Assembly: GCA_964383905.1 (NCBI GenBank)
Contig: CAYLJO010000116.1
Span: 1-20,048 of the forward strand
DNA length: 20,048 bases
Direction of reading: 5' to 3'
From: CAYLJO01 sp964383905
Lineage (GTDB): Bacteria; Acidobacteriota; Blastocatellia; Pyrinomonadales; Pyrinomonadaceae
This document shows positions 15,270 through 20,048 of the stretch, piece after piece. The notes under the pieces were generated by a model, which was not told the origin of the DNA, searched no databases, and worked only from the letters and a program-made list of their open reading frames with translations. The stretch's first letter is position 1. Each line of letters begins with the position of its first letter. Position numbers and translations under genes: made by a program.

Positions 15270-15355
15270 CTATAGCACCTGGCCCAGATGATGCTTCAGG
15301 TGCACGAGATAATCTTCAACCAGAAACCGGAGTGTCACCGGCTCGCCGTTATTAA
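15086..15355 (+). pseudogene. Remnant of a small membrane-protein ORF
   Basis: The first 32 codons (to about 15181) give a convincing hydrophobic helix (V-L-S-V-I-I-P-L-L-A-G-I-I-I-G-G). The frame then runs into a CTCTG-type repeat and finally antisense through the end of the DinB-like gene, so the second half is unlikely to be native. No Shine-Dalgarno sequence precedes the ATG. It is best seen as a gene whose 3' part was replaced by repeat insertion. The call is weak. Confidence 0.25.
15197..15278 (+). repeat. Degenerate CTCTGTG-type intergenic repeat (copy)
   Basis: Units CTCCGCC, CTCTCGG and CTCTGCGG at 15197-15224 are followed about 45 bp later by CGCTATAGCACC. The copy at 18757-18834 has CTCCGTGG followed by CGCTATAACC at a similar distance and in the same orientation. 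This suggests a shared element rather than chance. Confidence 0.45.
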
Positions 15356-15713
15356 CGCTGCACCGGTTGTTGAGCTTAGCCTCGGGTATTCCAGACACAA
15401 CGTGTAACAGGTGAAGGTTGTAACTCCTCCACAGTTGAATCAAGTCGGCCCAGGCCTCAGTTTGATAACCCTGACGCTTGACCCATTCGTTCTGTTCATA
15501 CCCCGGCAGTGAAAGATGGTCCGTAAGCTGCATCCTCACAAACCGCTGGTGATTGTTGGCGGCCGAATCGATCAGATGACCGATCACCTCTTTTTTGGAC
15601 CACTTACCCGGCAAAGAAGGTTTCTCACTGTCAACTTCTGTGACCCGCGCCAGCCGACCGTAAGACTCCCGGATGGTGCGTTCGAAATCTTCGGTGATGT
15701 TCTGCATTTTCAT
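15270..15713 (-). CDS. DinB-like/YfiT-type putative metal-dependent protein
   Basis: A 147-residue four-helix-bundle protein of the DinB superfamily. Family marks are W-S-K-K-E-V-I-G-H-L-I-D-S-A-x-N-N-H in the first half and H-x-x-H-H near the C-terminus, giving the three-histidine metal site typical of the fold. Members include thiol-dependent transferases (bacillithiol or mycothiol linked) and uncharacterised stress proteins; which applies here cannot be told. The frame is open to 15785, but the start is placed at 15713 (M-K-M-Q-N-I) because the upstream residues are unlike the family and a purine-rich GGGGGA lies just upstream. Transcribed after the GH1 gene on the same strand but 103 bp away. 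Confidence 0.85.
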   Translation of the reverse strand: MKMQNITEDFERTIRESYGRLARVTEVDSEKPSLPGKWSKKEVIGHLIDSAANNHQRFVRMQLTDHLSLPGYEQNEWVKRQGYQTEAWADLIQLWRSYNLHLLHVVSGIPEAKLNNRCSVNNGEPVTLRFLVEDYLVHLKHHLGQVL

Positions 15714-15816
15714 GATCCCCCAAAGTTGGGCCGCGCCGGCCGGCCGCCCGCGGCAGGGCGTTGTGTCGCGTCCTCGGTGACCCACGGCCTCGACATGACT
15801 TCCCCCCCAACCGATT

Positions 15817-17295
15817 TTACACGACCGCGTTCCGCGCGATCACCTCCCGGTAGAGCGCCGCGCTCAGCTTCGGCGTCCTCTTCTGCGTCCGGTAGTCGAC
15901 GTAGTGCAGCCCGAACCGGTTGGTGTAGCCGTCCGCCCACTCAAAGTTATCCATCAAGCTCCACAGGAAATAGCCGCGCACCGGAACGCCCTCCCGCGTC
16001 GCCCGCTGCAGTTGCGTCAGGTAATTGCGCAGGTACATCACGCGGTCCGTGTCGTATACCCGGCCGTCCGGCGCCGGCACGTCCGAGGACGAGCACCCGT
16101 TCTCGGTGATGTAGATCTCTTTGACGCCCCAGATCCTCGCGACGTGGCGCGGCCCCCAGTAGAGCGCCTCCGGGCCGACGAACAGCCACGGCGACGACAT
16201 GTGCGGGAACGAGGCCGGGTGTCGCACGACGGCGAAGCCCGGCGGAGAGCTGTCCGCGCGGACGTAGAGGGGCGTGTAGACGTTGATGCCGGTGAAGTCG
16301 AGCTGACTGGAGATGACCTTCAGGTCTTCCGGCGTAAACTTCGGCGCGTTGGCCCCGGCCGCCGCCAGGTAGGCCTCCGTGTACTTGCCCTCCTGGATCA
16401 CCGTCATGTACTGCGCGTTGAGCTCCCTGGTCGCGCTCACCGCTGCCTCGACGTGCTGCTGGGTCTCGATCACCGGCACGCAGACGGTCATGTTCTCGGC
16501 CAGCCCGACCCTCGTGCCCGGCTTCGCCTTCGCCCGGATCGCCTGCACGGCCAGCCCGTGGCCCAGCACGGCGTGATGCCGGGTCTGGTTGAACCGGTCC
16601 GGCGGCAGCTTCAGGCCCGGGGCGTGAATCCCGATCCTGTACCCGAGTTCGACGAAAGCCCCGAACTCGTTGATCGTGAAGAAGTGTTTCACGCGGTCCG
16701 AGAGGCGCTCGGCGACGAGGCCGGCGTAGTCGGCGAACGCCTTCGAGGTGTCGCGCGACTCCCACCCGCCGACCCGGTCCTGGAGCGACTGCGGCAGGTC
16801 CCAGTGGTAGAGCGTGCAGAACGGCTCGATGCTGTTGGCCACGAGCTCGTCGACGAGCCGGTGATAGAAGTCAAGGCCTTTCGGGTTCGGCGCCCCGTCC
16901 CCCTGCGGGAACACGCGGGGCCACGCGACCGAGAAGCGGTAGGTCCTGACGCCGAGCGACTTCATGAGCTGAACGTCCTCTTTGAAGCGGTGATAATGAT
17001 CGTCGGCGACGTCGCCCGTAGCGTTGTTCACCACCTTGCCGGGGGTGTGCGAAAAGGTGTCCCAGATCGACGGTCCCCGCCCGTCCTCATTGACCGCGCC
17101 CTCGACCTGGTAGGAAGCGGTCGCCGTGCCCCAGAGGAAGCCCTGAGGGAATTCGCGGCCCGTGGCGCTTGCCTCCCCGCCCGCTTCCCTGCCTTGTGGC
17201 AAGGCGGGGGAGCCGAGAGCGGGCGATGCCGTGGAGGCCAGCGCCGCGGCACTGGCGATCTTCATGAAGCCGCGCCTGGATGTTTTCCTGCTCAT
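15817..17295 (-). CDS. Exported GH1 beta-glucosidase
   Basis: A 492-residue glycoside hydrolase family 1 enzyme. The N-terminus has a Tat signal (S-R-R-G-F-M-K at 6-12, hydrophobic core, A-L-G near 28), so a folded enzyme is probably exported to the periplasm. GH1 markers are F-L-W-G-T-A-T-A-S-Y-Q-V-E-G (53-66), Y-H-W-D-L-P (163-168), acid/base E210 in T-I-N-E-F, nucleophile E398 in I-T-E-N-G, and W-S-L-M-D-N-F-E-W-A-D-G-Y. The usual N-E-P around the acid/base glutamate is N-E-F here. GH1 hydrolyses beta-linked glucosides or galactosides with retention. The start at 17295 has GAGGAG 8 bases upstream. It stands alone without an obvious sugar transporter. Confidence 0.95.
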   Translation of the reverse strand: MSRKTSRRGFMKIASAAALASTASPALGSPALPQGREAGGEASATGREFPQGFLWGTATASYQVEGAVNEDGRGPSIWDTFSHTPGKVVNNATGDVADDHYHRFKEDVQLMKSLGVRTYRFSVAWPRVFPQGDGAPNPKGLDFYHRLVDELVANSIEPFCTLYHWDLPQSLQDRVGGWESRDTSKAFADYAGLVAERLSDRVKHFFTINEFGAFVELGYRIGIHAPGLKLPPDRFNQTRHHAVLGHGLAVQAIRAKAKPGTRVGLAENMTVCVPVIETQQHVEAAVSATRELNAQYMTVIQEGKYTEAYLAAAGANAPKFTPEDLKVISSQLDFTGINVYTPLYVRADSSPPGFAVVRHPASFPHMSSPWLFVGPEALYWGPRHVARIWGVKEIYITENGCSSSDVPAPDGRVYDTDRVMYLRNYLTQLQRATREGVPVRGYFLWSLMDNFEWADGYTNRFGLHYVDYRTQKRTPKLSAALYREVIARNAVV

Positions 17296-17382
17296 AAGAT
17301 GGTCTCCTCAGTAGTTGATCTATTTGTTTGAGCCGGCCAAAGAAAAACTCTTTGGCGTATGAGAAATGCCTGACGTATAGAG

Positions 17383-17458
17383 TTCTATCCGCAGTCTCGC
17401 GAAGCAATACTTTAGCATACCAGCACAAGCGGCGCTTTCGCGAGCATTTCGGATAGAA
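17383..17458. repeat. Two-part imperfect inverted repeat upstream of GH1 gene
   Basis: Outer arms TTCTATCCG (17383-17391) and CGGATAGAA (17450-17458) and inner arms CTCGCGAAG (17396-17404) and CTTTCGCGAG (17435-17444) form a nested dyad around a 30-base centre. It lies about 90-165 bp upstream of the glycosidase ATG. It could be a regulator binding region, an RNA fold in the leader, or a small repeat element. No matching copy was noticed elsewhere in the window. Confidence 0.5.
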
Positions 17459-17508
17459 TCAAGTTGAGCTGAGCTGCAGGGCTTTTATGAGGACATGTCT
17501 CCTGCTGT

Positions 17509-17754
17509 TTACCGCCCCGTGCCGGTACCGGCCCAGAGTGCCACCGACGCCAAACTCGCCCCGGCCACGATTAATCCGGCGCGCAGATACCAGATGAGGT
17601 CTGGGTCCAGGATCCCTATCGTGAGCATGGAGATTACACACAGCGCAAAGAACAGCCTGACCGGCCAGTAGGTGCATAACACGGGGGATACCTTAACCAA
17701 CCAGTAAATATGATAGAGGAGCGAGTCAATCAAATTATCTAAGAAGTTTTGCAC
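17509..17754 (-). CDS. Small hypothetical membrane protein
   Basis: A GTG at 17754 with GAGAGG 8 bases upstream opens an 81-residue frame. Two probable membrane helices are visible (F-F-A-L-C-V-I-S-M-L-T-I-G-I-L and L-R-A-G-L-I-V-A-G-A-S-L-A-S-V-A-L-W-A-G), with aromatic residues at the boundaries. An ATG at 17850 would give 113 residues, but the extra part is read through a TA-repeat hairpin and is very basic, so the GTG is preferred. I recognise no family. It stands alone on the minus strand between the glycosidase and an opposite small ORF. Confidence 0.45.
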   Translation of the reverse strand: MQNFLDNLIDSLLYHIYWLVKVSPVLCTYWPVRLFFALCVISMLTIGILDPDLIWYLRAGLIVAGASLASVALWAGTGTGR

Positions 17755-17784
17755 CGGATGCGCCTCTCGTCTCCGAGCTCTAAA

Positions 17785-17825
17785 GCCGCCGGCCGTCTTT
17801 ATATATATATAGACACGCCGGCGGC
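17785..17825. repeat. GC-arm hairpin with a TA-repeat loop
   Basis: GCCGCCGGC (17785-17793) and GCCGGCGGC (17817-17825) are perfect complements, and GTCT/AGAC (17795-17798 and 17811-17814) extend the pairing around a run of alternating T and A at 17800-17811. The structure separates two small divergent ORFs. It could extrude as a cruciform or supply an AT-rich promoter core in either direction. No T-tract terminator is present. Confidence 0.55.
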
Positions 17826-17896
17826 GCATTCGGTTACAAAAGCCGGTCAAGTGCGTCCGTTTCGATGAGCGACCCTCTGTGTCTGTAGTAGCGCCG

Positions 17897-18187
17897 ATGA
17901 CTCACACGTTAGGCAGCGAGTTGAATGGCTATTCAGAAAACATTTTAAAGCTCATCTGCATCTTTCTTATTGCTGGTGTTTGCTGGGCTGCCTTGGCTCA
18001 ATCTGGCATGGAAGTTATATTAATGAGCAAGTACTTATCCCGAAGTTGGAGAGGTAGCATACAACCGTCTCAGGGGAATGGTGAAGATACTACCCGGGAC
18101 TTCATGAAAGTTGATGATCTTGACGGCAGATTAAGATCCCGGTATGAGAAGATTGCTGGAGAGATTAAGCAGAGATCCAAACCGTAG
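17897..18187 (+). CDS. Orphan small protein with one membrane helix, AT-richer than surroundings
   Basis: A 96-residue frame from ATG 17897 (102 from the GTG at 17879). A hydrophobic helix I-L-K-L-I-C-I-F-L-I-A-G-V-C-W-A-A-L-A is near residues 16-34, followed by a polar, charged C-terminal half. I recognise no family. Base composition is clearly more AT-rich than the flanking genes, suggesting separate origin. No strong ribosome site is seen, and a CACGTTAGGC sequence overlaps the first codons. A real small gene is possible but unproven. Confidence 0.4.
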   Translation: MTHTLGSELNGYSENILKLICIFLIAGVCWAALAQSGMEVILMSKYLSRSWRGSIQPSQGNGEDTTRDFMKVDDLDGRLRSRYEKIAGEIKQRSKP

Positions 18188-18308
18188 TGATCTGTCCTGG
18201 ACGCAACCTGACATTGCATTCCACCCGAGGCCAATCAGGCTGATTTCTCCAGGTCAAAGTTTGGGGCGCGGGTGAATGCGGCGGTAGGCTGCTCAAGATG
18301 TAGAAGCC
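18188..18308 (+). other. Intergenic hairpin before the SnoaL-like gene
   Basis: GCATT-C-CACCCG (18216-18227) pairs with CGGGTGAATGC (18269-18279) with one bulge. Its 41-base loop contains a further small dyad AATCA-GGC-TGATT near 18233-18245. A structured leader or repeat is possible. No promoter with good hexamers was identified. Confidence 0.35.
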
Positions 18309-18707
18309 ATGACTATACTTGAATCCAATAAACAGATTGTTCGTCAGTACGTCGAAGCATTTAACCGGGGCGACACCGCAACGCTCCGGCAGCTTTTTAC
18401 TCCGGACGCGGTCGTGCATGGCGTCTTGGGATGGGGAGGCCTTGACGAAGTCGTCCCCGTCTGGGAAGAACTTCATGAGGCGTTTGCTATCCACCTGACG
18501 GTCGAGGCCATAGCCGCCGAGGGTGAAACGGTCGCGGTTCGTTACACCGAGCGCGGGGAATTCATCGCCCCTTTCCGCGGGAGTGCGCCGACCGGTAGGT
18601 CGTATGAGTTGGTAGCGATGGAGTGGTTCATCCTGCGTGATGGGAAGATCCAGAGGCGCTGGGGTGCCAGAGATTCTGCTTCGCAGGCCCGCCAGATCGG
18701 GCTTTGA
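18309..18707 (+). CDS. SnoaL-like / NTF2-fold protein
   Basis: A 132-residue protein of the NTF2-like superfamily, SnoaL/polyketide-cyclase-like branch. The N-terminal helix reads N-K-Q-I-V-R-Q-Y-V-E-A-F-N-R-G-D, followed by L-F-T-P-D-A-V-V-H, then the curved beta sheet with V-A-V-R-Y-T-E-R-G and the terminal D-G-K-I-Q-R-R-W strand. Length and pattern match ester-cyclase-like family members. They act as small-molecule enzymes or binding proteins; the substrate is unknown. The start ATG at 18309 lacks a strong Shine-Dalgarno sequence. It is not obviously in an operon. Confidence 0.87.
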   Translation: MTILESNKQIVRQYVEAFNRGDTATLRQLFTPDAVVHGVLGWGGLDEVVPVWEELHEAFAIHLTVEAIAAEGETVAVRYTERGEFIAPFRGSAPTGRSYELVAMEWFILRDGKIQRRWGARDSASQARQIGL

Positions 18708-18723
18708 CCCCGGTGGCGCAGCC

Positions 18724-18834
18724 TATAGCGGATTGCAATTGGGTGTCGCCCGTTCTCTCTGTGTGCCCCCTCTGTGCTCTCTGTTCCTCCGTGGTGAGGC
18801 CCTGCTTTACATCCATCCGCCACTCGCTATAACC
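18724..18834 (+). repeat. CTCTGTG-type intergenic repeat with inverted TATAGCG ends
   Basis: CTCTGTG units at 18757, 18770 and, degenerate, 18779, plus CTCCGTG at 18787, recur at 9-13 bp intervals. The unit is bracketed by TATAGCGGAT near 18725 and the inverted ATCCGCCACTCGCTATAA ending near 18832. Related pieces lie at 8495-8510, 12665-12690 and 15197-15278. The symmetric ends suggest a small dispersed element; its mobility mechanism is unknown. Confidence 0.5.
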
Positions 18835-18911
18835 ACTGCTCGCAGCGGACAGCAATAGGCGGCGGAACTTTGTTCGCGATTGAGCCCCCATCTTCTGAAA
18901 GAAGTATCGTC

Positions 18912-19886
18912 ATGAGAATAACTCCCCTGGCCTTAGCCATCTTCCTTTCCTCAACTCCTCTCCTGGCCCAACAACCACCGGAATGGTCTCGCGTTTACAC
19001 CTTCGACGATAGCATCATTGAAATGAACAACTCTCTGGTGACCTTCGGCGGCGATCACACCGGGCGCGTCAGATTCCGGTGGAGTTTCAATGAGCCTGAA
19101 GCATTGAGCGGAGAGCCCCGGTTAAAATTCCAGAGCCGGCTGGAGGTCGTCGAGTTCGACTGCTCAGGCAAGCGCTACCGGCCCTTTGAAGTGACATCGT
19201 TTGACGCGGCGGGCAAGGTCATCCGCTTTGAAGAGATGAACCCGCCCGGCCTATGGAGTCCCCTCACGTTCGGTACCATGATGGAGAAACTCTTCGCCCC
19301 GGCCTGCCAGTTAATTGAGTTAACAAGGCACCCCCCCGTACCGCCTACCAAGGCGCCTGAACTGAAGAAGGCGGAGGAGTTCGCGCGCTCCTTCTCGCAG
19401 CGTTTGGAACGGGAGAAAGATTTCACCCCGCTGATCAAGCCGTTTTTCGCCCCCGATTTCCTCAAAGGCTACCTCCAGGATCAAGATACCGATTGGTTCT
19501 TCAATCTGAGCCGAGATGTCGCCGCACAGGTTAGCCGTGCCGAGCTGCAAAGGTTCTATACCTCCCTGCTCAATGCCGCCTACTTGAGCAGCTTATACCT
19601 GATCAGCCGGTTCCCCTCCGGCGAATCCCTTCCTCAAGAGAAGCTGATCCCACCTGAAATCATCCGCCTCGTTAAGAATCATCCGTACACGGCAACCTAC
19701 GGGGGCGCGAGCGGTTATGGCTATCTCGCCGAGGGGATCGAAAGTGCCGAGCGTTTGCAAAGCTACACCGATTTGCTGGAAAGGATCGACGCGGTGTGGC
19801 GAAAGTACCTGATCAAAGCTCGGGCCGAAGGATCGGAAGGGTATTGGAACATCCTGGAGGAATGGGATGGGGAATATAATCTGTAG
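18912..19886 (+). CDS. Secreted surface-adhesin-E-like protein
   Basis: A 324-residue exported protein. The signal peptide is M-R-I-T-P-L-A-L-A-I-F-L-S-S-T-P-L-L-A (1-19). The next 115 residues follow the pattern of surface-adhesin protein E-like domains: W-S-R-V-Y, a central F-D-C-x-x-x-x-Y-R with D-A-x-G-K-V, and a later A-C that could form a disulphide. The C-terminal half (about 150-324) is helical and charged and I do not recognise it. The start is set at 18912, because the 14 upstream codons (from 18870) would delay the signal peptide. Function is unknown; periplasmic or surface location is inferred. Confidence 0.7.
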   Translation: MRITPLALAIFLSSTPLLAQQPPEWSRVYTFDDSIIEMNNSLVTFGGDHTGRVRFRWSFNEPEALSGEPRLKFQSRLEVVEFDCSGKRYRPFEVTSFDAAGKVIRFEEMNPPGLWSPLTFGTMMEKLFAPACQLIELTRHPPVPPTKAPELKKAEEFARSFSQRLEREKDFTPLIKPFFAPDFLKGYLQDQDTDWFFNLSRDVAAQVSRAELQRFYTSLLNAAYLSSLYLISRFPSGESLPQEKLIPPEIIRLVKNHPYTATYGGASGYGYLAEGIESAERLQSYTDLLERIDAVWRKYLIKARAEGSEGYWNILEEWDGEYNL

Positions 19887-20048
19887 CGGCCTGCAGTAGT
19901 GGTCTGCGCGAGAGAGTGTTTGGGGTTGCCGGCGGGGACAAGATTATACGAGGTCAACGTGCCGGTATTTCGGCTGCAGCTAGCCGAGGTGAAGGGAGAG
20001 ATGAGGATCGTTTCGGCGATACCCTTTCTCCAATGAACGCGCCGCCTG
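19887..20048. other. Window end, no supported gene
   Basis: On the minus strand a frame open from the window edge ends with TAG near 19980 and could be the last 22 codons of a gene lying to the right. It is too short to support. No hairpin or promoter was recognised. Confidence 0.25.

Noticed and set aside
15904..17331. Large plus-strand frame opposite the GH1 gene
   Set aside because: It is the complement shadow of a well-supported glycosidase; high GC makes long antisense frames common, and the product has no recognisable motif.
17459..17677. 72-codon minus-strand frame
   Set aside because: It overlaps the better supported small membrane ORF in another phase, with no ribosome site or family features.
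19980..20048. C-terminal end of a minus-strand gene entering from the right edge
   Set aside because: Only about 22 codons are visible, with no recognisable motif.

Overview
The window is GC-rich, densely coded DNA with many small regulator-plus-enzyme cassettes. It carries a Tat-exported GH1 glycosidase, a CopA with YHS and CPMHP-type metal domains, a DinB-like protein, DoxX, SnoaL-like and surface-adhesin-E-like proteins, and several degenerate CTCTGTG-type intergenic repeats. This fits a soil Gram-negative bacterium with an outer membrane, possibly Acidobacteriota. That placement is a guess from gene style, as no rRNA or phylogenetic marker is present. I see no tRNA, rRNA, CRISPR array, phage module or complete insertion sequence.

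Layout. (1) 58-5294, plus strand: a TetR/NemR-like regulator, then a tightly coupled tripartite efflux operon (FtsX/DevC-type permease, ATPase, HlyD-type adaptor, TolC/NodT-type outer-membrane factor). Two copies of one operator (GATGAT-N4-ATCATC) lie before the regulator and before the pump. (2) 5493-8476, minus strand: an AefR-type TetR regulator behind a 45-bp palindromic operator, an FAD aromatic monooxygenase, and an AhpD/carboxymuconolactone decarboxylase-fold gene interrupted by one in-frame TGA. (3) 8772-11870, minus strand: a MerR regulator and a Cu(I) P-type ATPase behind a classic long-spacer MerR promoter. (4) 11991-12614: an IclR remnant without its DNA-binding domain. (5) 12697-14821, plus strand: a second NemR-like TetR regulator, an SDR oxidoreductase and DoxX, with TCTGGAAC-N4-GTTCCAGA-type operators. 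(6) 14822-20048: a mosaic region with an 88-bp MITE-like element, DinB-like protein, GH1 beta-glucosidase, two orphan small membrane ORFs, a SnoaL-like protein and a secreted adhesin-E-like protein, separated by degenerate repeats.

The main discovery candidate is the TGA-interrupted gene at 5493-6095. The TGA replaces the second cysteine of the AhpD CxxC motif (C-P-F-TGA), the frame continues intact to a normal family C-terminus, and a perfect 7-bp hairpin with a small G-containing loop starts 10 nt after the TGA. These are the hallmarks of a bacterial selenocysteine codon with its SECIS element. I read it as a selenoprotein of the AhpD/CMD family co-transcribed with a flavin monooxygenase, so a conventional annotation would split or discard it. 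The shared theme of the first 14 kb is defence against toxic small molecules, electrophiles and copper, with each module carrying its own autoregulated sensor.
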